A stretch of 58,457 bases of DNA from Rhodanobacter thiooxydans LCS2 (GTDB taxonomy: Bacteria > Pseudomonadota > Gammaproteobacteria > Xanthomonadales > Rhodanobacteraceae), in contig NZ_AJXW01000047.1 in assembly GCF_000264375.1 (NCBI RefSeq), forward strand, positions 1 through 58,457, in the 5' to 3' direction. Each line of letters opens with the position of its first letter. Position 1 is the first letter of the stretch. The translations under genes were made by a program, and so were the position numbers. The notes under the pieces are model-generated. The model did no database searches. It had not been told where the DNA came from and worked only from the letters and a program-made list of their open reading frames with translations. Below are positions 17,969-26,770 of the stretch, in pieces.

Positions 17969-18934
17969 ATGTCCCCGCAGTCTCAAGATAAGGCCCCGGC
18001 GCTTGTCGTCGACAACCTGCGCAAGACCTACGGCAACGGCGTCGAAGCGCTGAGGGGCATCAGCCTGACCGTGCAGCCTGGCGACTTCTTCGCCCTGCTC
18101 GGCCCCAACGGTGCCGGCAAGTCCACCCTGATCGGCATCCTGTCCTCGCTGGTGAACGCCACTTCCGGCGACGCACGGGTATTCGGCATTTCGGTGAACC
18201 GGCAGCGCAGCGAGGCGATGAAGCTGATCGGACTGGTGCCGCAGGAGATCAACTTCAACCAGTTCGAGAAGCCGTTCGACATCTGCGTGAACGAGGCGGG
18301 CTTCTACGGCATCCCGCGCAAGATCGCCGCCGAGCGCGCGGAGAAATACCTGAAGGAGCTGCGCCTGTGGGACAAGGCGCAGATGCAGGCACGTACGCTG
18401 TCCGGCGGCATGAAGCGGCGGCTGATGATCGCCCGCGCGATGATGAACGAACCCAGGCTGCTGATCCTCGACGAGCCCACCGCCGGCGTCGACATCGAGA
18501 TCCGCCGCTCGATGTGGCAGTTCGTCAGCGCCATCAACGCGGCCGGCACCACGGTGATCCTGACCACGCATTACCTGGAGGAAGCCGAGTCGTTGTGCCG
18601 CAACATCGCGATCATCGACCACGGCACGATCATCGAGAACACCAGCATGAAGCGCCTGCTGGCGACGCTGGACGTGGAAACCTTCGTGCTGGACGTGACC
18701 ACCATCCCGGCCGAGCTGCCGAGCATTCCCAACGTCACCCTGCGCCGCCGCGACGAACACACGCTGGAGGCCGAGATGGCCCGCTCGCACGACCTCAATT
18801 CGCTGTTCGCGACGCTGTCCGTGCACGGCATCGCCGTGACCTCGATGCGCAACAAGACCAACCGGCTGGAGGAGCTGTTCGTGCGGCTGGTGGAGAACGG
18901 CCGGCACGAACCGGGCCGGGAGCGCGCCGCATGA
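17969..18934 (+). CDS. yadG: ABC transporter ATP-binding protein YadG
   Basis: A 321-residue ATPase very like E. coli YadG along its whole length. Walker A is GPNGAGKSTL, signature LSGGMKRRLMIARAMM, Walker B LLILDEPTAGVDIE, switch TTHYLEEAE, and the characteristic C-terminus SMRNKTNRLEELFVRLVE. ATG 17969 is preferred; a GTG at 17960 would add three residues. It overlaps the permease start by four bases. The substrate of YadGH is not established. Confidence 0.93.
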   Translation: MSPQSQDKAPALVVDNLRKTYGNGVEALRGISLTVQPGDFFALLGPNGAGKSTLIGILSSLVNATSGDARVFGISVNRQRSEAMKLIGLVPQEINFNQFEKPFDICVNEAGFYGIPRKIAAERAEKYLKELRLWDKAQMQARTLSGGMKRRLMIARAMMNEPRLLILDEPTAGVDIEIRRSMWQFVSAINAAGTTVILTTHYLEEAESLCRNIAIIDHGTIIENTSMKRLLATLDVETFVLDVTTIPAELPSIPNVTLRRRDEHTLEAEMARSHDLNSLFATLSVHGIAVTSMRNKTNRLEELFVRLVENGRHEPGRERAA

Positions 18935-19713
18935 GCAGCAACGCCGCCGCCAACCTGGTCGCCCTCAACACCCTGGTGCGCAGGGAGATCGTGCGCATCA
19001 TGCGCATCTGGACGCAGACGCTGATCCCGCCGGCGATCACCATGACGCTGTACTTCGTGATCTTCGGCAAGCTGATCGGCAGCCGCATCGGCACCATCCA
19101 GGGCGGTTTCAGCTACATGCAGTACATCGTGCCGGGACTGGTGATGATGAGCATCATCACCAACAGCTACGGCAACATCTCCAGCTCGTTCTTCGGCGCC
19201 AAGTTCAGCCGCGCGGTGGAAGAAATGCTGGTGTCGCCGATGCCGAACTGGGTGATCCTCACCGGCTACGTGGCCGGTGCGGTGGTGCGCGGCCTGGTCG
19301 TCGGCGTACTGGTGCTGGTCATCGCGCTGTTCTTCACCGACCTGCACGTGGTGCACCCGCTGATCACGTTCGCCTCGGTGCTGCTGGGCGCCACCATCTT
19401 TTCGCTGGCCGGCTTCGTCAACGCGGTGTACGCGAAGAAGTTCGACGACATCGCGCTGGTGCCCACCTTCATCCTCACCCCGCTGACCTACCTCGGCGGC
19501 GTGTTCTATTCCGTCACGATGCTGGGCGAACCGTGGCAGGCGATCTCGCGCGCCAACCCGATCCTGTACATGGTCAACGCGTTCCGCTACGGCGTGCTCG
19601 GCATCAGCGACGTGCACGTGGGCTGGGCCTTCGTGGTGATGCTCGGCTTCGTGGCGGCGCTTACCGTGTTCGCGCTGCAGCTGCTCAAGCGCGGCGTGGG
19701 GCTGCGCTCCTGA
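18931..19713 (+). CDS. yadH: ABC-2 type permease YadH
   Basis: A 260-residue permease with six TMs. Family landmarks are RIWTQTLIPPAITMTLYFVIFG at the first helix, GFSYMQYIVPGL, SSFFGAKFSRAVEEMLVSP, and KKFDDIALVPTFILTPLTYLGGVFYS, all close to E. coli YadH. It forms the membrane half of the YadGH exporter and is translationally coupled to yadG. A short REP-like stretch follows its stop before rluF. Confidence 0.93.
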   Translation: MSSNAAANLVALNTLVRREIVRIMRIWTQTLIPPAITMTLYFVIFGKLIGSRIGTIQGGFSYMQYIVPGLVMMSIITNSYGNISSSFFGAKFSRAVEEMLVSPMPNWVILTGYVAGAVVRGLVVGVLVLVIALFFTDLHVVHPLITFASVLLGATIFSLAGFVNAVYAKKFDDIALVPTFILTPLTYLGGVFYSVTMLGEPWQAISRANPILYMVNAFRYGVLGISDVHVGWAFVVMLGFVAALTVFALQLLKRGVGLRS

Positions 19714-19750
19714 AAAAGCTGCAGGAGCGCACCCTGCATCGAGGGTGGAA

Positions 19751-20470
19751 ATGCGCGTCAACAAATACATCAGCGAAACCGGCCTGTGCTCGCGCCGCGA
19801 GGCGGACGAGCTGCTGCTGGCCGGGCGCGTCAGCATCAACGGCGCGGTAGTCACCACCGGTGCCAAGGCGCTGGACGGCGACGAGGTGCGCGTGGACGGC
19901 GAGATCGTCAAGGCGCGCATGCTGGCCGCCACGCCGGCGGCGAAGAAGGCCGTCTACATCGCGCTGAACAAGCCGGTCGGGATCACCTGCACCACCGATC
20001 CGGGCGTGTCCGGCAACATCGTGGGCTTCGTCGACCACCCGCAGCGGATCTTCCCGGTCGGCCGGCTGGACAAGGATTCCGAAGGGCTGATCCTGCTGAC
20101 CAGCAACGGCGACATCGTCAACGAGATCCTGCGCGCGGAGAACCACCACGAGAAGGAATACCTGGTCGGCGTGAACAAGGCGGTCACCGACGAATTCCTG
20201 GCCGGCATGGCGAAGGGCGTGCGCGTGCACGGGCAGATGACGAAACCCTGCCGCACCCGCCGCATCGCCAAGTTCGGCTTCTCGATCGTGCTGACCCAGG
20301 GCCTGAACCGGCAGATCCGCCTGATGGCTGCCGCGTTCGGCTACCGGGTGACCCAGCTGCGCCGCGTGCGCATCGACAACGTGAAACTGGCGCACCTGAA
20401 GGTCGGCCAGTGGCGCAACCTCACCGAGGCGGAGTTGAAGGGTCTGCTGCCCGGGCGCACGCAGTGGTGA
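19751..20470 (+). CDS. rluF: 23S rRNA pseudouridine synthase RluF
   Basis: A 239-residue RsuA/RluB-family enzyme. The S4 domain (residues 1-60) begins MRVNKYISETGLCSRREADEL; the catalytic motif is FPVGRLDKDSEGLILLT with Asp in GRLDKDS; EKEYLVGVNK and LTQGLNRQIRLM follow. The phrase NIVGFVDHPQRIFPVGRL matches RluF, which acts at U2604, better than RluB or RluE. ATG 19751 follows GAGGGTGGA; an upstream GTG at 19745 adds two residues. E. coli RluF has a long basic tail that is missing here. Confidence 0.88.
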   Translation: MRVNKYISETGLCSRREADELLLAGRVSINGAVVTTGAKALDGDEVRVDGEIVKARMLAATPAAKKAVYIALNKPVGITCTTDPGVSGNIVGFVDHPQRIFPVGRLDKDSEGLILLTSNGDIVNEILRAENHHEKEYLVGVNKAVTDEFLAGMAKGVRVHGQMTKPCRTRRIAKFGFSIVLTQGLNRQIRLMAAAFGYRVTQLRRVRIDNVKLAHLKVGQWRNLTEAELKGLLPGRTQW

Positions 20471-20477
20471 GCGTGCG

Positions 20478-21539
20478 TCAGGCGGCGGGCAGGCTCTGCA
20501 GATCCCAGCGCGGGCGCACTTGCACGGTCTCGTCCTGACGCTGGCCGCTGGCCAGGCGGATCGCGCCGGCCAGCGCGATCATCGCGCCGTTGTCGGTGCA
20601 GAAGTCCAGCCGCGGGAAATACACCCGGAAACCGTCCTTTTCGCCGGCTTTGGCCAGCTCGCTGCGCAGGTGGCGGTTCGCGCCCACGCCACCTGCGATC
20701 ACCAGCCGCTGCGTGCCGCTGGCCGCCAGCGCCCGGCGGCACTTGATGACCAGCGTATCGATGATCGCCTCCTCGAACGCGCGCGCGATGTCGGCGCGGG
20801 TCTGCTCGCCCTGGTCCGACTTCTGCCAGGCCAGCAGCACCTGGGTCTTCAGGCCGGAGAAGCTGAAATCCAGCCCCGGCCGGTCGGTCATCGGGCGGGA
20901 GAAGCGGAACGCGCCGCCCATACCCTGCGCGGCCAGCTTCGCCAGCGCCGGGCCGCCGGGGTAGGGCAGCCCCATCAGCTTGGCGGTCTTGTCGAACGCC
21001 TCGCCGGCGGCATCGTCCAGGGTGTCGCCCAGGATCGTGTAGCGGCCGATCGCCTTGACCTCGACCAGCATCGAGTGGCCGCCGGAAACCAGCAGGGCCA
21101 CGAACGGCGGCTCCGGCGGTTCCGCCTCGAGCAGCGGCGCCAGCAGGTGGCCTTCCATGTGGTGCACCCCGATCGCCGGCACGCCCAGCGCCCAGGCCAG
21201 CGCACGCCCGGCGGAAGCACCGACCAGCAAGGCGCCGACCAGGCCGGGACCGGCGGTATAGGCCACCCCGCCCAGGTCGTGCACGGTCAGCCCGGCCTGG
21301 GCCAGCGCCTCGCGGATCAGTGGCAGCAGCTTGCGCACGTGGTCGCGGCTGGCCAGTTCCGGCACCACGCCGCCGTAATCGGCATGCAGCTTGATCTGGC
21401 TGTACAGGGTGTGCGCCAGCAGGCCGCGGCCCGGCGCCGCCGGCTCCCAGCGCAGCAGCGCCACCCCGGTCTCGTCGCAGGAGGTTTCGATGCCCAGCAC
21501 CGGCTTGTTCGCCGGCTTTGAAAATTCTGTGATATCCAC
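20478..21539 (-). CDS. tsaD: tRNA N6-threonylcarbamoyladenosine transferase TsaD
   Basis: A 353-residue Kae1/Gcp-family protein, needed for t6A37 in ANN-decoding tRNAs. It has [14 protein letters not shown], the metal-binding HHMEGHL (HxxxH), [26 protein letters not shown], and late [10 protein letters not shown] and [13 protein letters not shown] at 21539 gives the N-terminus [20 protein letters not shown]; no ATG is suitably placed. It is divergent from rpsU, the common arrangement, and its start region overlaps the rpsU promoter. Confidence 0.95.
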   Translation of the reverse strand: MDITEFSKPANKPVLGIETSCDETGVALLRWEPAAPGRGLLAHTLYSQIKLHADYGGVVPELASRDHVRKLLPLIREALAQAGLTVHDLGGVAYTAGPGLVGALLVGASAGRALAWALGVPAIGVHHMEGHLLAPLLEAEPPEPPFVALLVSGGHSMLVEVKAIGRYTILGDTLDDAAGEAFDKTAKLMGLPYPGGPALAKLAAQGMGGAFRFSRPMTDRPGLDFSFSGLKTQVLLAWQKSDQGEQTRADIARAFEEAIIDTLVIKCRRALAASGTQRLVIAGGVGANRHLRSELAKAGEKDGFRVYFPRLDFCTDNGAMIALAGAIRLASGQRQDETVQVRPRWDLQSLPAA

Positions 21540-21547
21540 GGTATAAT
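21518..21547 (+). promoter_or_regulatory. rpsU promoter
   Basis: TTGAAA (21518-21523), an 18-bp spacer, then a perfect TATAAT (21542-21547), reading toward rpsU. The -35 lies inside the first codons of divergent tsaD, so the two start regions are entangled. Confidence 0.75.
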
Positions 21548-21607
21548 TCGCGGCTCGCCCTATTTGACAGTCCCGTACCAGCGGGCAGATTACCACTCGG
21601 AGTTTCC

Positions 21608-21823
21608 ATGCCCAACGTAAAAGTTCGCGAGAACGAGCCGTTCGAGATCGCACTGCGTCGTTTCAAGCGTACCTGCGAAAAGGCCGGCGTCCTCGCCGAA
21701 ACGCGCAAGCGTGAGTTCTACGAAAAGCCGACCCAGGAGCGCAAGCGCAAGCGCGCCGCCGCGGTGAAGCGCCACCTGCGCCGCCTGTCGCGCGACGTCT
21801 CGCGCAAGGTCCGCCTGTACTGA
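21608..21823 (+). CDS. rpsU: 30S ribosomal protein bS21
   Basis: A 71-residue bS21, full family length, starting [20 protein letters not shown] and ending [13 protein letters not shown]. It is very basic, as expected for a surface protein of the 30S platform that helps in mRNA start selection. GGAG lies upstream of the ATG. In E. coli it opens the rpsU-dnaG-rpoD operon; here yqeY and small genes intervene before dnaG. Confidence 0.98.
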   Translation: MPNVKVRENEPFEIALRRFKRTCEKAGVLAETRKREFYEKPTQERKRKRAAAVKRHLRRLSRDVSRKVRLY

Positions 21824-21935
21824 GTTTCCGCCCGCTCGCCCAGTGGCGAGCCGCCCGCGTCTTCACGCGGCGCATGCAGGAAACACGGTTGGCGCGGCCA
21901 GTCGCAGCCACCGCAAGCACTCCGGATTCGACCTC

Positions 21936-21966
21936 GGCCGGTGTTGTCCCCAGGACAACGCCGGCC
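21936..21966 (+). terminator. Strong hairpin between rpsU and yqeY
   Basis: A 14-bp stem (one G-U) GGCCGGTGTTGTCC / GGACAACGCCGGCC with a 3-base loop, followed by a broken T-rich stretch. It probably attenuates transcription from rpsU into yqeY, in line with the terminator seen after rpsU in other gammaproteobacteria. Confidence 0.6.
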
Positions 21967-22012
21967 TTGTCGTTTCCGTAGAATTGTTCATCCACCTTCC
22001 GAGGCCCCGCCC

Positions 22013-22459
22013 ATGACGCTCAAGCAGCAGATCACCGAAGACATGAAGACCGCCATGCGCGGCGGCGACAAGCACCGGCTGGGGGTGATCCGGCTGATGC
22101 TGGCGGCGATCAAGCAGCGCGAGGTGGACGAGCGGATCGAGCTGGACGACGCGCAGGTGCTGACCGTGCTGGAGAAGATGCTGAAGCAGCGCAAGGACTC
22201 GGTCAGCCAATATGCCGCCGCGGGCCGCGAGGACCTGGCCGATGTCGAGCGCGCCGAGATGGTGGTGATCGAGGGCTACCTGCCGGCCAAGCTCGGCGAT
22301 GAGGAGATCGACGCGCTGATCACCGAGGCCATCGCCGCCACCGGCGCCAGCTCGCCGCGCGACATGGGCAAGGTGGTGGCCGCGGTGAAGGAAAAGGCCG
22401 CCGGCCGCGCCGACATGGGCGTGGTCTCGGGGCGGATCAAGGCGCGCCTGGCCGGCTGA
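22013..22459 (+). CDS. yqeY: GatB/YqeY domain protein
   Basis: A 148-residue YqeY protein. It shows MTLKQQITEDMKTAMRGGDK, RLGVIRLMLAAIKQREVDER, MLKQRKDSV and the tail helix [25 protein letters not shown], which resembles the tRNA-binding tail domain of GatB. It is often found between rpsU and dnaG. A role in tRNA amidation or binding is suggested by the domain only. Confidence 0.93.
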   Translation: MTLKQQITEDMKTAMRGGDKHRLGVIRLMLAAIKQREVDERIELDDAQVLTVLEKMLKQRKDSVSQYAAAGREDLADVERAEMVVIEGYLPAKLGDEEIDALITEAIAATGASSPRDMGKVVAAVKEKAAGRADMGVVSGRIKARLAG

Positions 22460-22751
22460 GCGTGCCGGCCACCAGCAGCAGGCCCAGCAGCACCAGCACG
22501 CCGGCGACCACGGCCAGCGCAATGCGATGGCGGCGCCGGCGCAGCCGCTGCCAGTTCGCCACGTCGAGGAACCAGCGACCCTCGCCCGGGCAACGCAGCA
22601 CCGCCAGGCTCGCCAGCCGATGCCAGGCCATGCCCGGCTGCAGCCCCAGCTGATCCGCCGTGCGGGCGGTCGCCGCCGTGGTCGCGGCCGCCCGCTCGAA
22701 CGCGCGCACGATCGCGCGCTGCCTGAGCATCATCACCGCATTGATCAGCAT
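22437..22751 (-). CDS. Small membrane-anchored hypothetical protein
   Basis: A 104-residue protein, convergent with yqeY and overlapping its 3' end by 23 bp. The N-terminal part (to about residue 65) is helical with the pattern [24 protein letters not shown] followed by a WFLD strand, which could be a small winged-helix or marR-like fold. A basic stretch RLRRRRHR then precedes one TM helix (residues about 76-96). I do not recognise the family. Codon use looks normal. Confidence 0.55.
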   Translation of the reverse strand: MLINAVMMLRQRAIVRAFERAAATTAATARTADQLGLQPGMAWHRLASLAVLRCPGEGRWFLDVANWQRLRRRRHRIALAVVAGVLVLLGLLLVAGTLSRPGAP

Positions 22752-22899
22752 GGTTGGTCACTCCGGGCGGGCCAGGAAGCTTGCCGCGCCGCCGGCGCAC
22801 GGGCAAGCCGCCATGCATCGCGTTCACGCGCCCTCCGCTACAACCGTGACGACTCGCGGCCGCGCTACGCCGCGGGCGCCACCACCACGGGAGAAGCGC

Positions 22900-23070
22900 A
22901 TGCTGAAGTGGGCCATCATCTTCGCCATCGTATCGCTGGTCACCGGCTGGCTCGGCTTCGGTAGCCTCTCCGGCGCCACCGCCACCATCGCCAAGGTGCT
23001 GTTCGCGTGCTTCCTGATCCTGTTCCTGCTGGCCGTGCTGGCGGTGATCGGCGTGGTCAAGCTGCTCTAG
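22900..23070 (+). CDS. DUF1328 small membrane protein (YtjA-like)
   Basis: A 56-residue protein with two hydrophobic helices: [20 protein letters not shown] and an [22 protein letters not shown] run. The Gly-rich turn [14 protein letters not shown] is diagnostic of DUF1328/YtjA. GGGAGAAG precedes the ATG. Members are widespread inner-membrane proteins of unknown function, often stress induced. It precedes dnaG on the same strand by 124 bp. Confidence 0.88.
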   Translation: MLKWAIIFAIVSLVTGWLGFGSLSGATATIAKVLFACFLILFLLAVLAVIGVVKLL

Positions 23071-23194
23071 CCGCGCTTCGGTTCAGTGGTGCGACGGGAA
23101 CCGCCCGGACATGGCGGCCCGTCGCCCTCCCTGCGACATTTCGCCCCAGCCGCCCCAAGCCCCGCCGGCGACGACCGACTAGACTAGGCGGTCT

Positions 23195-24985
23195 ATGCGC
23201 GGCCTGATCCCCGACAGCTTCATCGACGAACTGCTCGCCCGCGTCGACATCGTCGACGTGATCGAGCGGCGCGTGCCGCTGAAGAAGGCCGGGCGCGAGT
23301 GGACTGCCTGCTGCCCGTTCCACAACGAGCGCACGCCGTCGTTCTACGTGAGTCCGGCCAAGCAGTTCTTCCACTGCTTCGGCTGCGGCGCGCACGGCAG
23401 CGCGGTGAAGTTCCTGATGGACTACGAGCGGCTGGAGTTCCCCGACGCCGTCGAGGAGCTGGCGCAGTCGGTGGGCCTGACCGTGCCGCGCGAAGGCGGC
23501 CGCGACGAACGCCCGCGCGAGGACAAGACCGACCTCTACGCCCTGCTCGACGCCGCCGCGGCCTGGTATCAGGGCGAGCTGCCGCGCAGTGCCGAGGCGC
23601 AGGCCTATTGCAGGAAGCGCGGCCTGGACGGGGAGACGATCAAGCGCTTCCGCCTCGGCTGGGCGCCGGCCGGCTACGACGGCGTGATCAAGGCGCTGGG
23701 CAACACGCCGCGGCGGATGGAACTGCTCAACGAGGCGGGCATGGTTGCCTCGAACGAGCGCGGCAGCAAGTACGACCGTTTCCGTGAACGGCTGATGTTT
23801 CCGATCCTCGACCGCCGTGGCCGCGTCATCGCCTTCGGCGGCCGCATCATTTCCAGCGCGCCTCCTGCGCGCGAAGATCAAGAAGCGGGCATCCCTGCCC
23901 GCACTCCTGAAAAAAGCTCCCCGAAATACCTGAACTCCCCCGAGACCCCGCTGTTCCACAAGGGCCGCGAGCTGTTCGCGCTGTGGCAGGTGAAGCAGGC
24001 CAATCCCAAGCTCGAGCGCATCGTGGTGGTGGAGGGCTACATGGACGTGATCGCGCTGCACCAGGCCGGCCTGCCGATCGCGGTGGCCACGCTGGGCACG
24101 GCGACCACGCCCGAGCACACCGAGGTGCTGTTCCGTGCCGCGCCCGACGTGGTGTTCTGCTTCGACGGCGACCGTGCCGGTCGCGCCGCGGCGTGGAAGG
24201 CGCTGGAATCGGCGCTGCCGCGGCTGCGCGACGGGCGCCAGGCGTACTTCCTGTTCCTGCCCGACGGCGAGGACCCGGACACGCTGGTGCGCAAGGAAGG
24301 CAGGGAGGGTTTCGAACGGCGCATCCGGGAAGCGATGCCGCTGTCGGATTATTTTTTCAACGAGCTGGCGCGCGACGTCGACATGGCCAGCCTCGACGGC
24401 CGCGCCCGCCTCGCCGAGCGCGCCCGCCCGCTGATCGCGAAGCTGCCCGACGGCGCCTTCCGCGACCTGATGGCGCAGGAGCTGGAGAAGCGCAGCGGCG
24501 CCCGCGCGGTACTGCAGGCCGACCCCGCCACGCACCGCGCCATGCAGCGGCCCACCGCGGTGCAGCGCAGCCTGGTGCGCAGCGCGATCTCGCTGCTGCT
24601 GGCGCAGCCGGGCATGGCCGACCAGGTGGAGCGGCCCTACCGCTTCCTGCGCCTGGACAAGCCCGGCGTGGAGTTGCTGGCCGAGCTGCTCGACCTGGCC
24701 CGTGCGCGCCCCGGCATCAACTCCGCGATGCTGGTGGAGCATTTCGCCGAGCGGGCGGAATACCCTTCGCTGCAGAAGCTGATGGCGGCTTTGGCGGTGG
24801 GCGAGCCTGAGGCGCAGCGCAGCGAATTCTTCGACGCGCTGGCGCGGATGGAAGACCAGGCTGCGACCCAGCGTCGCGACGCGCTTACCGCGAAGAGCCG
24901 GGAGAGTACGCTGGACCCCGCCGAGAAGGCCGAACTGCGCGAGCTGCTGGCCGCCCGCGTGCGCCCGCCGGTGGCCCCGGTCTGA
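23195..24985 (+). CDS. dnaG: DNA primase DnaG with an unusual insertion
   Basis: A 596-residue primase that makes RNA primers at the replication fork. The zinc domain has C40, H43, C61 and C64 (CPFHNE, HCFGCG). The core has FGGRI, PKYLNSPETPLFHKG, the TOPRIM VVEGYMDVIAL with its glutamate, and FDGDRAGRAA. The C-terminal helical domain should bind DnaB. About 18 additional residues lie between FGGRI and PKYLNSPET (residues about 220-241, 23852-23919), in a loop that is normally four to six residues; the DNA there is REP-like. rpoD does not follow. Confidence 0.96.
   Translation: MRGLIPDSFIDELLARVDIVDVIERRVPLKKAGREWTACCPFHNERTPSFYVSPAKQFFHCFGCGAHGSAVKFLMDYERLEFPDAVEELAQSVGLTVPREGGRDERPREDKTDLYALLDAAAAWYQGELPRSAEAQAYCRKRGLDGETIKRFRLGWAPAGYDGVIKALGNTPRRMELLNEAGMVASNERGSKYDRFRERLMFPILDRRGRVIAFGGRIISSAPPAREDQEAGIPARTPEKSSPKYLNSPETPLFHKGRELFALWQVKQANPKLERIVVVEGYMDVIALHQAGLPIAVATLGTATTPEHTEVLFRAAPDVVFCFDGDRAGRAAAWKALESALPRLRDGRQAYFLFLPDGEDPDTLVRKEGREGFERRIREAMPLSDYFFNELARDVDMASLDGRARLAERARPLIAKLPDGAFRDLMAQELEKRSGARAVLQADPATHRAMQRPTAVQRSLVRSAISLLLAQPGMADQVERPYRFLRLDKPGVELLAELLDLARARPGINSAMLVEHFAERAEYPSLQKLMAALAVGEPEAQRSEFFDALARMEDQAATQRRDALTAKSRESTLDPAEKAELRELLAARVRPPVAPV
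23852..23919. repeat. REP-like palindromic segment inside dnaG
   Basis: The coding strand reads GCGCGCCTCCTGCGCGC, then GCGGGCATCCCTGCCCGC, then CACTCCTGAAAAAAGC. On the other strand this is TTTTTTCAGGAGTGCGGGCAGGGATGCCCGCTTCTTGATC in outline, the same order (T-run, AGGAG, GC-palindrome, GATG/CTTCT) as the REP at 91-125. The reading frame is kept. Confidence 0.65.
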
Positions 24986-25103
24986 CCGCAATGAGCAGCC
25001 GCCTGACCACCCTTGCCGTAGCGGCCGCCGGACCCCGCCCGACTATGGGATCATGCCCGGCTGCGGCCGGCCAGGGGCCGCACCGGGGAGCGCAAGGACA
25101 CTG

Positions 25104-25724
25104 ATGGACCTGCTGCAGCAACTGGTGACGATCTTCGCCGAGAACGGCTACGTGGCCGTGTTCATCGCGCTGATGATCTGCGGCGCCGGCCTGCCGCTGC
25201 CGGAAGACATCACCCTGGTCGCCGGCGGCGTGATCGCCGGGTTGGGCTACGCCAACGTGCATACGATGTTCGCGCTGGCGATGTTCGGCGTGCTGCTGGG
25301 TGACTGCGCCATCTTCCTGCTCGGCCACCACTACGGCGCGCGCATCCTGCAATGGCGCTTCGTGGCGCGTGTGCTGACTCCGTCGCGCTACGTCAAGGTG
25401 CAGGAGAAGTTCGACCAGTACGGCAACCGCATGCTGTTCTTCGCGCGCTTCCTGCCCGGCATGCGCACCACCGTCTACCTCACCGCTGGCACCACGCACC
25501 GGGTCTCGTTCCTGCGCTTCCTGCTGATCGACACCATGGCCGCGCTGATCAGCGTGCCGATCTGGGTCTACCTGGGCTACTTCGGCGCCGACAACCACGA
25601 GTGGCTGGTGAAATGGATCCACCGCGGCCAGAGCAGCCTGTGGGTGCTGGTCGGCATCGTGCTGCTGACCGTGCTGGTGCTGTGGTGGAAGCATCGACGC
25701 CGCAAGCGCTGCGGACTGGACTGA
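25104..25724 (+). CDS. DedA-family membrane protein
   Basis: A 206-residue DedA/SNARE-associated protein. It shows the family motifs ICGAGLPLPEDITLVAGG, GDCAIFLLGHHYG, FFARFLPGMRTTVYLTAG with the essential acidic and arginine residues, and about five hydrophobic segments, ending in WWKHRRRKR. DedA proteins flip undecaprenyl phosphate or other lipids and are needed for envelope integrity and antimicrobial peptide resistance. It occupies the place after dnaG where rpoD is usual. Confidence 0.92.
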   Translation: MDLLQQLVTIFAENGYVAVFIALMICGAGLPLPEDITLVAGGVIAGLGYANVHTMFALAMFGVLLGDCAIFLLGHHYGARILQWRFVARVLTPSRYVKVQEKFDQYGNRMLFFARFLPGMRTTVYLTAGTTHRVSFLRFLLIDTMAALISVPIWVYLGYFGADNHEWLVKWIHRGQSSLWVLVGIVLLTVLVLWWKHRRRKRCGLD

Positions 25725-25734
25725 GCGGCTCCGC

Positions 25735-26730
25735 ATGTCGCCGCGCCGCGTCCGCCCGGACAAGTTCACCGTCGCCCTGCTCGCCACCGTGCTGCTGGCC
25801 ACGCTGCTGCCCTGCCGCGACGGCGCCGCACGCATATTCGACGGGGTCACTGATGCAGCGATCGCACTGCTGTTCTTCCTGCACGGCGCCAAGCTGCCGC
25901 GCACGGCGATCGTGCAGGGGCTGACCCACTGGCGGCTGCACCTGACCGTGTTCGCCAGCACCTTCGTGCTGTTTCCGCTGCTGGGGCTGGCGCTGCAGCC
26001 GCTCGGCCACACGCTGCTGACGCCGCAGCTGTACCTCGGCGTGCTGTTCGTGTGCACGCTGCCGTCCACGGTGCAGTCGTCGATTGCGTTCACCTCGATC
26101 GCCGGCGGCAATGTCCCCGCCGCGGTGGTCAGCGCGTCGATGTCGAACCTGATCGGCATCGTGCTGACCCCGCTGCTGGTTGGCCTGCTGCTGGCCAGCC
26201 ACGGCGGCGGCGCTTCCTGGCGCGGCGTGCTGGACATCATGCTGCAGCTGCTGCTGCCGTTTGCACTGGGGCACGCCGCACGACGCTGGATCGGCGGCTG
26301 GGTCGATCGCCACCGGCCGCTGCTCGGCTACACCGACCAGGGCACCATCCTGCTGGTGGTGTACACCGCGTTCAGCGCCGCGGTGGTCGGCGGCCTGTGG
26401 CGCGACACGCCGGTCTCCGCCCTGCTCGCCACGCTGGCGATGTGCGCGCTGCTGCTGGCGCTGGTGATGCCCACGCTGACCTGGGCCGCGCGCCGGCTCG
26501 GCTTTTCGCGCGAGGACGAGATCACCATCGTGTTCTGCGGCTCCAAGAAGAGCATGGCCAGCGGCATCCCGATGGCGAAGATCCTGTTCGCCGGCCAGGC
26601 CGGCGGCCTCGGCGCGCTGGTGCTGCCGCTGATGATCTTCCACCAGCTGCAGCTGATGGTGTGCGCGGTGGTGGCGCGGCGCTACGCCACCCGCGCGGCA
26701 GCGACGGACGACACGCTGGAGGCGGACTGA
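25735..26730 (+). CDS. SBF-like (bile acid:Na+ symporter superfamily) transporter
   Basis: A 331-residue protein with nine or ten TMs. The motifs FFLHGAKLPR, TLPSTVQSSIAFTSIAGGN and FCGSKKSMASGIPMAKILF belong to the SBF-like family (YfeH/SLC10A7 group). The two broken helices with T/S and N/Q residues should form the Na+-linked core. It starts 10 bp after the DedA stop and is probably cotranscribed. Substrate unknown. Confidence 0.88.
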   Translation: MSPRRVRPDKFTVALLATVLLATLLPCRDGAARIFDGVTDAAIALLFFLHGAKLPRTAIVQGLTHWRLHLTVFASTFVLFPLLGLALQPLGHTLLTPQLYLGVLFVCTLPSTVQSSIAFTSIAGGNVPAAVVSASMSNLIGIVLTPLLVGLLLASHGGGASWRGVLDIMLQLLLPFALGHAARRWIGGWVDRHRPLLGYTDQGTILLVVYTAFSAAVVGGLWRDTPVSALLATLAMCALLLALVMPTLTWAARRLGFSREDEITIVFCGSKKSMASGIPMAKILFAGQAGGLGALVLPLMIFHQLQLMVCAVVARRYATRAAATDDTLEAD

Positions 26731-26770
26731 CGTCCGCCGGCAGCCCGCGCGCCGCCACCCGCGGCCATGC

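Noticed and set aside
23195..24985. dnaG frameshift or sequencing error at the unusual segment
   Set aside because: The frame is intact on both sides and conserved motifs continue at the correct positions, so an insertion is the simpler reading.
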